From Perlucidibaca sp. (GTDB lineage: Bacteria > Pseudomonadota > Gammaproteobacteria > Pseudomonadales > Moraxellaceae), in assembly GCA_023265995.1 (NCBI GenBank), contig JAHFSA010000007.1, positions 84,191-148,190 of the forward strand: a stretch of 64,000 nucleotides of DNA, in the 5' to 3' direction. The notes under the pieces are model-generated. The model did not search any database. It was not told the DNA's origin and saw nothing but the letters and a program-made list of their open reading frames with translations. Position 1 is the first letter of the stretch, and the number at the start of each line of letters is the position of its first letter. A program made the translations under genes and the position numbers. Positions 1-7,071 of the stretch are shown here, in pieces.

Positions 1-1
1 C

Positions 2-736
2 GAGGTCTATCTGGTCGGTGCCGGCCCCGGCGATCCCGATCTGCTGACCTTCAAGGCCCTGCGCCTCATGCAGCAGGCCGATGTCATCGTCTATGACCGT
101 CTCGTCTCCGAGCCCATCCTCGATCTCTGCCGCCGTGATGCCGAACGCATCTATGTCGGCAAGGCGAGGGCGGATCATGCCGTGCCGCAGGAGGGCATCA
201 ATGCCCTGCTGGTGCGTCTGGCGCAGGAAGGCAAGCGCGTCTGTCGTCTCAAGGGCGGTGACCCGTTCATTTTCGGGCGTGGTGGCGAGGAGATCGAGGA
301 GCTGGCCGAGGCCCGCATTCCCTTCCAGGTCGTGCCCGGCATCACTGCCGCCAGCGGTTGCGCGGCCTATGCCGGCATCCCGCTGACGCATCGCAATTAC
401 GCGCAGTCAGTGCGCTTTGTCACCGGCCATCTCAAGGACGGCACGCCGGACCTGCCCTGGGAAGAGCTGGTGCATCCCAACCAGACGCTGGTGCTCTACA
501 TGGGTCTGATCAGCCTCGGCCCCATACGCGAGCAGCTGCTGGCGCACGGTCTGCCTGCGGCAACGCCGGTGGCGATGATCTCCAAGGGCACCACGGCGCA
601 GCAGCAGGTGATCACCGGCACGCTCGCCGACATCGTCGAGAAGCTGGCCGGACAGCCGCTGCCGGCACCGACGCTGATCATCGTGGGCGAAGTGGTGAAG
701 TTGCGCGAGCAGCTGAACTGGTTCAGCCACGACTGA
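2..736 (+). CDS. cobA: Uroporphyrinogen-III C-methyltransferase, 5' end cut by window edge
   Basis: SUMT transfers two methyl groups from SAM to uroporphyrinogen III to give precorrin-2, the branch point to siroheme and cobalamin. The reading frame is open from base 2 and begins with the family's N-terminal motif [12 protein letters not shown], so only the first few codons are missing. Also visible are YDRLVS, the [12 protein letters not shown] loop and the PGITAASG segment that build the SAM and substrate pocket. There is no fused CysG oxidase/chelatase at the C terminus, so this is the stand-alone form, often found next to nitrate or sulfite assimilation genes. The stop codon is followed by a 54-bp gap to a convergent gene. 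Family assignment is very secure; the true start lies outside the window. Confidence 0.95.
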   Translation, partial: EVYLVGAGPGDPDLLTFKALRLMQQADVIVYDRLVSEPILDLCRRDAERIYVGKARADHAVPQEGINALLVRLAQEGKRVCRLKGGDPFIFGRGGEEIEELAEARIPFQVVPGITAASGCAAYAGIPLTHRNYAQSVRFVTGHLKDGTPDLPWEELVHPNQTLVLYMGLISLGPIREQLLAHGLPAATPVAMISKGTTAQQQVITGTLADIVEKLAGQPLPAPTLIIVGEVVKLREQLNWFSHD

Positions 737-790
737 TGCCCTGAACCCGGATGGCGTTCACGGTCTGCGTGGCGCCACTCCTCTCATGCC

Positions 791-1570
791 TCAGTCGTCG
801 ACCTGCAGCTCGCGGGCACGACTGAAGACATAGCGCAGCTTTTCATACTCGAACGGCGAGTTCAGCTGGCCGTAGCGGAACTCCGTGGTTTCGCGCTCGT
901 TGACCATTTTCAGCGCCGTGATTTCCGGATGATCCGAGCTGGTTTCCGCCACGTTCAGATAGTTGATGGCCGTGCCGGCGGCAAAGTCGGCTACGCGCCC
1001 GCCGGTATCGCGCACATTCGACGGACCCAGCATGGGCAGCATGACGTAGGCACCCTGACCGACACCGTAGTAGCCCAGTGTCTGCCCGAAGTCCTCATCC
1101 TGCCTGGCCAGCCCCAGACGCGTGGCCGGATCCCACAGGCCGGCGACACCGACCGTGGTATTGAGCAGCAGGCGTCCGCCGGTCTCCAGCGAGCGCTTGC
1201 CTTTCAGCTGCAGCATGCTGTTGGCGAGATTGGTGACATCGCCGAGATTGCTGAAGAAATTGCTCACGCCATGACGTACCACTCCCGGCACGAAGAAGCG
1301 GTAGACGCGTACCACCGGCAGCAGAACACGCTCATCCAGACGCTGGTTGAAGTGGTAGACGCGACGGTTGGCCGACTCCCAGGGGTCGGGTACATCCAGC
1401 GCATTGAGCGTGGCCTTCTCGAAATTCCCGTTGTCATGTCTGAGGTATTTCAGCGACTCCAGCGGACGCGTGAAACCTTCGTCGTCATCGCCGGCATTGG
1501 CTGCATTGCTGCCGGCAGCCGCAGCGGGCAGGGCGATGACCAGGAGGAGGGCGGCCAGCAGGGGCCTCAT
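791..1570 (-). CDS. MlaA/VacJ-family outer-membrane lipid asymmetry protein
   Basis: MlaA proteins sit in the outer membrane and remove misplaced phospholipids for return by the Mla pathway. The mature part carries the family landmarks: DPWESANRRVYHFN near the N terminus, the NFFSNLGDVTNLAN segment and TVGVAGLWDPAT followed by DFGQTLGYYGVGQG. I chose the internal Met (MRPLLAAL) as start because it begins a clean signal peptide of about 19 residues and lies 7 bp behind the stop of the upstream gene. No cysteine follows the signal peptide, so this copy seems to be a secreted rather than lipidated protein, unlike E. coli MlaA. It forms a two-gene operon with the upstream hydrolase gene. Confidence 0.88.
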   Translation of the reverse strand: MRPLLAALLLVIALPAAAAGSNAANAGDDDEGFTRPLESLKYLRHDNGNFEKATLNALDVPDPWESANRRVYHFNQRLDERVLLPVVRVYRFFVPGVVRHGVSNFFSNLGDVTNLANSMLQLKGKRSLETGGRLLLNTTVGVAGLWDPATRLGLARQDEDFGQTLGYYGVGQGAYVMLPMLGPSNVRDTGGRVADFAAGTAINYLNVAETSSDHPEITALKMVNERETTEFRYGQLNSPFEYEKLRYVFSRARELQVDD

Positions 1571-1577
1571 TGCATGC

Positions 1578-2888
1578 TCAGCCACGGAAGAACTCCAGCA
1601 TGTCATCGACATTGACGCGATAGTTCAGGTTGCCGCAGTGGCCGCCATGCGGATAGACCGTCAGGCGATCGCCGAATGTCCGTCGCAGGAAACCAAGGTC
1701 GCCGCGATCAAGAATGAGGTCGTCGGCATTGGTCATGACGGCGATCTTGTCGCTCTTGTGCAGATAGTCTTCCAGCGAATACAGGCTGACCTCGCGGATC
1801 AGGCCGGTGAGATCGGTACCGCCAAAGCGCTTGCGCCAGAAAGGCAGCAACTGCTTCTGGATATAGCAGTCGAAATTGCACAGCAGCGAACTGCGCAGAT
1901 AAGGCGTCAGGCTGCTGCCTTCCTTGATGCTGGCGTCCGGCGGCACGATGGCGCCACGCTTGTTGACCAGGTCCGACGTGAAAACGATGTCGGCGGCGGC
2001 AAAGCGGAACACCGTGCCGATCAGCATGGCCAGCTCTTCGTTGCCCAGGCCCTGGGGTGAATGCTGGAAGTCATAGAGCATGGCGGCATCGATCTGGATG
2101 TGGCCACGCGCCCGGAAATAGGCCGCCAGCTTGTTGAAGATCAGATCGTAGAAGGTCTGGGTATCGCTGACGCCCTTGACCTCGGTGCGTACCAGCCGAT
2201 CCAGATTGCTGGTCGATGTATAAAGATTGACCGGCGGATTGATCATCAGTACGCGTCTGAAATTGAACTCCTGCTCGCTTTCATCAAGCTTGCTGACAAA
2301 GGCGGCATCGAGTCCGCCCAGGCTGTATCCGGCAAGATAGAAGTCGGTCACCGGCAGATCAGCTTGCTGCTGGCGAATGGCCTTCATGACATTGTAGAGA
2401 TCGCGGGCATCTTCCTTGCTGAAGCCTGGCGTGGCGAAGCGCGAGGCGCCGGCCATGAAGTCATAGCTGGTCGGAGAAGACAGCTGCACGACATGATAGC
2501 CATCGCGATAGAAGACCTTCTTGAGAAACTCCATGGTGCCGTTGGCATAGTTGGAGCCGGTGCCGGCAATCAGGAAAACCAGCGGTGCCGCCTGCGGCTG
2601 CCGGGCAATGCGGTATTTCAGCTTCTTCACTGCCCAGAAGTTTTCCGGCAGCGTGAACTCGCGTTCCGGCCTCAGGTTGAGCGCGTAGTCATCCTGGTCG
2701 ATGTGCCGGTCATCCGGCAGGCCGGCCGGCTGGAGTGGCTCGGGCGTGGTGGCGATCGTCGCCTCGAACGGATTGGTCAGCGGATAGCCATAGCTGGCGG
2801 CGTCGACGGATCTGGCGCTGGCCGTCGAGGCCAGCATGAACAGTCCCGCCATGAGCCATGCAGCGTGGAAGACCTTGTGGGCAGGCAT
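1578..2888 (-). CDS. Exported alpha/beta-hydrolase-fold protein, partner of the MlaA-like gene
   Basis: The 436-residue product starts with a signal peptide (hydrophobic segment about residues 8-22, ending ASTASA), so it is probably periplasmic. It has an alpha/beta-hydrolase pattern: a PLVFLIAGTGSNYANG oxyanion-type strand, a nucleophile elbow AGYSLGGLDAAF (G-x-S-x-G type), and a late GGHCGNL with the expected catalytic His. A substrate cannot be named. Its location directly upstream of an MlaA-like gene suggests a role in envelope lipid turnover; this is inference from context. An AAGGA Shine-Dalgarno lies 7 bp before the start. Family is fairly sure, function unknown. Confidence 0.75.
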   Translation of the reverse strand: MPAHKVFHAAWLMAGLFMLASTASARSVDAASYGYPLTNPFEATIATTPEPLQPAGLPDDRHIDQDDYALNLRPEREFTLPENFWAVKKLKYRIARQPQAAPLVFLIAGTGSNYANGTMEFLKKVFYRDGYHVVQLSSPTSYDFMAGASRFATPGFSKEDARDLYNVMKAIRQQQADLPVTDFYLAGYSLGGLDAAFVSKLDESEQEFNFRRVLMINPPVNLYTSTSNLDRLVRTEVKGVSDTQTFYDLIFNKLAAYFRARGHIQIDAAMLYDFQHSPQGLGNEELAMLIGTVFRFAAADIVFTSDLVNKRGAIVPPDASIKEGSSLTPYLRSSLLCNFDCYIQKQLLPFWRKRFGGTDLTGLIREVSLYSLEDYLHKSDKIAVMTNADDLILDRGDLGFLRRTFGDRLTVYPHGGHCGNLNYRVNVDDMLEFFRG

Positions 2889-3061
2889 CGGGTGTCCTTG
2901 TGTCGTGTCGCGATCTTGATCAACGCCTGGTGCAGGCTCAGGCTGACCATGTTGCCGTCACGGTGAAATGGCGAGGGTGACAGGCCAGAGGAGCATAGCG
3001 AAATGACGCGCACGATGCATGCCGGTGAGTGCCAACCGTCCCGGCGTCATGGCCATCTTCT

Positions 3062-3103
3062 TGCTATATTTAACATAATATAAATTATACGCAGTAGTGT
3101 ATG
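3062..3103 (-). promoter_or_regulatory. AT-rich promoter region upstream of the hydrolase/mlaA operon
   Basis: The 250-bp gap between the hydrolase gene and the next gene holds one sharply AT-rich block in otherwise GC-rich DNA. On the minus strand it contains TATAAT, but no convincing -35 box at the right distance. It is the most likely promoter for the two-gene operon, about 180 bp from the hydrolase start. Nothing else was seen in the gap. Confidence 0.35.
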
Positions 3104-3138
3104 GAGCGAGAATTGCCCGGGAATCAGCCGCAACCAGC

Positions 3139-3828
3139 TCATGGAAAGTAGTAATTCAGCCCGACTGACGCCAGGCTGTCACCACCAACACTGCCCGGTG
3201 TCGTGCCTGCCGTGAGATCCAGCTGCAAACGGTTCGGCAGCAGCTGATAACTGAGACCAGCCTGTGTGCCGGCAGCTCCCTGATTGTCGCCATAGAGCTC
3301 GGTGAATGCCGAAGTCCGCGCCGACAATGCTGATGAGACGCCCAGCCCCCAGGTCAGCTCATCGAGATGGATAACGCGATCACGTGTCCAGCCAAGGTTG
3401 GCATTGAGCGTCAGGCGATCATTCGGCAGCACTACCACCGTGACCGGCACATAGGCGTATACAGCAGCCAATGACCTGCTGTTGTCGTTGCCGCTCAGGG
3501 ATTGACCACCGGCAGCAAGACCGACGCCGTATCCTGACGCGCTTAAAGGTTTGAGCATGGTCTTGGCCTGCAGCAACAGGCTGCTGCTGTCTTTGCCATG
3601 TCGTGGCTGCATGTGGGCCACTCCGGCAGTGATCTCCAGATTGCCACCCGGATTGCAGGCTGGCAGAGCCCACCATTCACGCTGCGCCGAGGACTGTTGC
3701 ACCCAGGATTCGATCTGGCAGGACCCTGCCGCAGTCAGTCTGGCATCGTCCGTCATCATGGGCCGCCCGGCCTCTGCCAAAGACGGCAGCAAGAGCGCAA
3801 GCGTCAGATAATGGAACGTCTTGAACAT
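3139..3828 (-). CDS. Secreted, probably beta-barrel outer-membrane protein of unknown function
   Basis: I do not recognise the family. The product of about 229 residues starts with a signal peptide (MFKTFHYLTLALLLPSLAEA). The mature part is a run of alternating short strands with Gly/Asn/Asp turns and ends LASVGLNYYFP, a terminal aromatic as expected for Bam-assembled barrels. Two cysteines in the first 60 mature residues (SCQIE, PACNPGG) could form a disulfide. The chosen Met lies 7 bp behind AGAGGA; an earlier in-frame ATG two codons upstream is too close to it. The gene lies alone behind a terminator that isolates it from the upstream gene. It could be a transporter barrel or a surface protein. 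Confidence 0.6.
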   Translation of the reverse strand: MFKTFHYLTLALLLPSLAEAGRPMMTDDARLTAAGSCQIESWVQQSSAQREWWALPACNPGGNLEITAGVAHMQPRHGKDSSSLLLQAKTMLKPLSASGYGVGLAAGGQSLSGNDNSRSLAAVYAYVPVTVVVLPNDRLTLNANLGWTRDRVIHLDELTWGLGVSSALSARTSAFTELYGDNQGAAGTQAGLSYQLLPNRLQLDLTAGTTPGSVGGDSLASVGLNYYFP

Positions 3829-3876
3829 CGTCATGTCCTCTGTACTTGCCTCGAGTTTAACCATGAAACAGGCAAG

Positions 3877-3899
3877 AAAAAGCCCGGCTAGCCGGGCTT
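3877..3899 (-). terminator. Rho-independent terminator behind the MpaB-type gene
   Basis: A perfect palindromic stem, AAGCCCGGCT paired with AGCCGGGCTT, is followed on the minus strand by TTTTT. It sits 20 bp behind the stop codon of the minus-strand gene above it and in front of the next minus-strand gene, so it separates the two transcription units. Confidence 0.85.
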
Positions 3900-3919
3900 C
3901 TTGAGTTCCAGGGACTGAC

Positions 3920-4810
3920 TCACACCAACGGCCGCCCCGTTCTCAGGCGCCAGCGGAAATCGCGCAGCACCAGGGTGAATGGCAGCTGGCGAATGAAGCG
4001 CGGCAACAGCCGGTTGACGAAACCGGCTGCCGCCAGGAAGCGATCGAAACGACGCTGCTGCTGCGGAGTCCAGGCAAAGTGCATCTGCTCGCGCAAGGGC
4101 TGCGGGAGGAAGCCGATGGTCACGAAACGGTTGAAGCGCGAGAACAGCACGCGGATCACTGGCGACAGGAACTTCAGATCGGTCAGCGCCGTCAGGTACG
4201 AACGCATGGCATCGTCGATGTCCGCCTTGGCCAGCCCCTGCTCGAAATAGGCTTCGAAATCGGTCTGGTTGGCCGGCCACATGTCCGGACGAACCTGCAA
4301 GGTCGTGCCCAGGCTCTGCGCCAGCTGGTAGAACTCCTGATCACGCTCCGGCGGCATCTGGCCACCGCGCAGCCTGGCACGCGTGTCCTTGTATCCCCAG
4401 TAGATGCAGGCCGCTACCCAGAGCTGAAGATCCGGGTTGAAGGCGTTGTACTTGACCGGCGAATCGCTGGTCGAACGCACCTGGGCATGCTGGCCGTTGA
4501 TGGCCTTGCGATAGGCCAGCTTTTCTTCCTGGCTGCCGACCAGCGCCACCGCGAGGTATGTGATGGTCGTGCGCGCGCGCTTGATCGGATGCTTGAACAG
4601 CGAGCCGTTTTCGACGCGACTGAGCATCACGCCATAGCCTATGGGGGCATGGCTGAGCTGCATGATGACATTGGCCGCGCCGGCCAGAATGGCGAAGCCG
4701 TCGAGAATGCCGGGAAAGCGGGCATCGATCTCGCGGGTATCGAACATGGCCTCCGGCGGCAATGATGTGTCCTTGTCCTGCTGTGCCTGAACTGCGGCGG
4801 GAATACTCAT
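3920..4810 (-). CDS. MpaB/DUF2236-family putative heme oxygenase
   Basis: The 296-residue protein matches the oxygenase-MpaB/DUF2236 family, which includes rubber-oxygenase-like Lcp proteins and fungal MpaB. Visible signs are ARFPGILDGFAILAGAANVIMQLSHAPIGYGVMLSR, and the region KYNAFNPDLQLWVAACIYWG with the family's Asp-Pro-x-Leu-x-Leu-W-V core. No signal peptide is evident. The second Met is chosen because AAAGAG stands 9 bp in front of it. The gene is transcribed away from an MFS exporter and shares a 191-bp control region with it. Substrate unknown. Family assignment is good; catalytic role is inferred only from family. Confidence 0.78.
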   Translation of the reverse strand: MSIPAAVQAQQDKDTSLPPEAMFDTREIDARFPGILDGFAILAGAANVIMQLSHAPIGYGVMLSRVENGSLFKHPIKRARTTITYLAVALVGSQEEKLAYRKAINGQHAQVRSTSDSPVKYNAFNPDLQLWVAACIYWGYKDTRARLRGGQMPPERDQEFYQLAQSLGTTLQVRPDMWPANQTDFEAYFEQGLAKADIDDAMRSYLTALTDLKFLSPVIRVLFSRFNRFVTIGFLPQPLREQMHFAWTPQQQRRFDRFLAAAGFVNRLLPRFIRQLPFTLVLRDFRWRLRTGRPLV

Positions 4811-4874
4811 GGCGGGCACTCTTTGATAATACAAAATACCGAAAATGTTTCATCGTCTCTAGCGGATCATAGTT

Positions 4875-4888
4875 TGACTTGTCAGTCA
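4875..4888. promoter_or_regulatory. Small inverted repeat between divergent MpaB and MFS genes, possible operator
   Basis: TGACT and AGTCA flank a TGTC spacer in the divergent control region. Such short palindromes are typical of dimeric repressors of the TetR or MarR type that control exporters. No regulator gene lies next to it, so the assignment is weak. Confidence 0.3.
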
Positions 4889-5001
4889 CAATCAACAGAG
4901 ACGGACAATCTGTTTTAATGACGGCGGTGAAGCCGGGCAGCACTCCCCTGCCCCTCCGCTCAACAACAAGAACCAGCCGCTACAACAAGCAGGAGCGCTA
5001 C

Positions 5002-6246
5002 ATGCGCCAGCAACGTGCCAGCATCCCCTTCATTCTGATCACTGTCTTCGTCGATGTCCTGGGCATAGGGCTCATGCTGCCCGTGTTGCCCTCCGTGGTC
5101 GGCGAGCTGGCTGGTTCTCCGGATCTGCAGTCCTACTGGTACGGCGCCCTCATGGTGACCTTCGGCCTCGTGCAGTTTCTCTGCATGCCGCTGCTGGGCG
5201 CGCTCAGTGACCGTTTCGGCCGGCGCCCGGTGCTGCTGCTGTCCATCTTCGGCCTCGGCGTCAGCTACATGGTCACGGCCACGACGCAATCGCTGACCAT
5301 CCTGCTGCTGTCACGCGTGGTCAGCGGGGCCACCAGCGCCAGCTTCACCGTGGCCAATGCCTATGTCGCCGACATCACCACGCCGCAGAATCGCAGCAAG
5401 GGTTTCGGCGCCATAGGTGCCGCCTTCGGCCTGGGTTTCATTGTCGGCCCCATGCTCGGTGGCCTGCTGACTGCCGGCGGAGATATCCGCCTTCCGTTCT
5501 GGGTCGCTGCCGGCATGGCCTTGCTGAACTGGCTGTACGGCTATTTCGTGCTGCCGGAGTCGCTGCCGCTGGAGCGTCGTCGTCCCATACAGTTGTCGCA
5601 CGCCAATCCCTTTGGTGCGCTCAAGCACCTGACCGGCCTGCACGGCATCGGCCTGCTCATCCTGGTCTATACCCTGATACTGCTGGCGCAGTGGATACTG
5701 CAAACGACCTGGGTGCTCTATACCAGCTTCCGTTTTCACTGGACGCCGCAGGACAACGGCCTCGCGCTCTGTCTGGTCGGACTCATGGCCGTGCTTGCCC
5801 AGGGTGTGTTCCTGGCCAGGCTGCTCAAGCGTTTCGGCGAGACCCGGCTGGCCATGATGGGCATGACCTCGGCCCTCATCGCCTCGATCGGCTACGGCCT
5901 GGCCGATCAGGGCTGGATGCTCTATATCCTGATCGTGGCCAATGCGCTGTCCTTCACCGTGTCCCCGGCCATGCAGGGCATCATCTCCAAGGCCGCGCAC
6001 GAGACCGAACAGGGGCTGACCCAGGGCGCGCTCAATGCCATCGCCAGCCTGACCACGGTGGTGGCGCCACTGATCGGCACGCCGCTGCTGGGCGCGGTCG
6101 CGCATCTGCCGCCGCATGACTGGCGCATGGGCGCGACCTTCTTTGTCAGCGCGCTGCTGCAGACAACCGCATTGCTGCTGGCACGCGGCCATTTCCGGCG
6201 GCATCCCGAACTGGTCACACGCACAGCGGTTGCCGATGCCGGCTGA
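5002..6246 (+). CDS. MFS drug-efflux transporter, TetA/multidrug type
   Basis: The 414-residue product has the 12-helix layout of proton-coupled MFS exporters. Motif A appears as GALSDRFGRRPVLLLSIFG between helices 2 and 3, and the first helix carries DVLGIGLMLPVLP, as in tetracycline-efflux TetA proteins and the related MFS_1 exporters. The second half starts at HLTGLHGIGLLILVY after a cytoplasmic loop rich in basic residues. The start was placed at MRQQRASIPF because AGGAG stands 8 bp upstream; an in-frame upstream extension has no site. Substrate cannot be told. It is divergent from the MpaB-type gene and followed by a strong hairpin. Confidence 0.85.
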   Translation: MRQQRASIPFILITVFVDVLGIGLMLPVLPSVVGELAGSPDLQSYWYGALMVTFGLVQFLCMPLLGALSDRFGRRPVLLLSIFGLGVSYMVTATTQSLTILLLSRVVSGATSASFTVANAYVADITTPQNRSKGFGAIGAAFGLGFIVGPMLGGLLTAGGDIRLPFWVAAGMALLNWLYGYFVLPESLPLERRRPIQLSHANPFGALKHLTGLHGIGLLILVYTLILLAQWILQTTWVLYTSFRFHWTPQDNGLALCLVGLMAVLAQGVFLARLLKRFGETRLAMMGMTSALIASIGYGLADQGWMLYILIVANALSFTVSPAMQGIISKAAHETEQGLTQGALNAIASLTTVVAPLIGTPLLGAVAHLPPHDWRMGATFFVSALLQTTALLLARGHFRRHPELVTRTAVADAG

Positions 6247-6258
6247 GCCACCGCCGAA

Positions 6259-6285
6259 GCCCTGGCTGATGACGTCAGCCAGGGC
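6259..6285 (+). terminator. Perfect 11-bp hairpin behind the MFS gene
   Basis: GCCCTGGCTGA pairs perfectly with TCAGCCAGGGC around a 5-base loop, starting 12 bp after the stop codon. No T-run follows, so it is either a weak terminator or an mRNA-stabilising stem. Confidence 0.5.
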
Positions 6286-6378
6286 GGAATGCGAGCCCCA
6301 CCATCCTTGACGGCGATCAGACCGGGTGGACATTAAATGTCCTGCGCAAGTCTCCGGCTTTTCAGTACAATCCGCGCC

Positions 6379-7056
6379 ATGAACACGCCCGCCACTGTCG
6401 CACTCCCCTGCCCTTGTCCGGGCCTCGACCTTTTGCACGTCGATGCGGACTGCGTGGTACTGGTCAAGCCGTCAGGCATACACAGTGTTCCCGGCCTCGG
6501 CGCCGACAAGCAGGACAGCATACTCAGCCGCCTTCAGGCGCATGACCCCGCCATTTTTGCCGTGCATCGCCTCGACCGGGACACCTCGGGCGTCATGGTG
6601 TTCGGCCGCCACAAGGCCGCCATCAGCCATCTCGGCAAGCAATTCCAGGCACGCAGCATAGACAAGCGCTATGTCGCCCTGGTCGGTGGCGATCTGCAGC
6701 CGGATGCCGGCGAGATCAACCTGGCCATGCGCTATGCCCCGGAAATCAAGCCGCGTCAGGTGGTCGATCCGGTCAACGGCAAGCCGGCACAGACGCTATG
6801 GCGAGTGCTGGAACGCCGCCCCGGCTGCACGCTGGTGTCGCTGGAGCCGGTGACCGGACGTACGCATCAGCTGCGTGTGCATCTCCAGGCCATAGGTCAC
6901 GCCATAGTCGGCGATGCGCTCTATGCCTCGCCCGAGCTGCAGCAAGCCAGCCCGCGCCTGTGCCTTCATGCTGTCGAACTGGCATTCGAACACCCGCGCA
7001 GCGGCCAGCGCCTGCATTTCCAGGCCCCGGAAGACTTCTCATCCATTTTCTTTTGA
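6379..7056 (+). CDS. rluA: RluA-family pseudouridine synthase, short form
   Basis: Isomerises uridine to pseudouridine in structured RNA; E. coli RluA modifies 23S rRNA U746 and tRNA position 32. The catalytic motif II is present as AVHRLDRDTSGVMVF, with the nucleophilic Asp in HRLDRDT, followed by KRYVALV and TGRTHQLRVHLQAIGHAIVGD. No S4 domain precedes the catalytic domain, and about 225 residues match RluA (219 in E. coli) rather than RluC or RluD. The Met at MNTPATVAL is taken as start from length. The gene stops 15 bp before rapA and is probably cotranscribed with it, an arrangement also seen in E. coli. Confidence 0.88.
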   Translation: MNTPATVALPCPCPGLDLLHVDADCVVLVKPSGIHSVPGLGADKQDSILSRLQAHDPAIFAVHRLDRDTSGVMVFGRHKAAISHLGKQFQARSIDKRYVALVGGDLQPDAGEINLAMRYAPEIKPRQVVDPVNGKPAQTLWRVLERRPGCTLVSLEPVTGRTHQLRVHLQAIGHAIVGDALYASPELQQASPRLCLHAVELAFEHPRSGQRLHFQAPEDFSSIFF

Positions 7057-7071
7057 ATATTACGTAACTCT

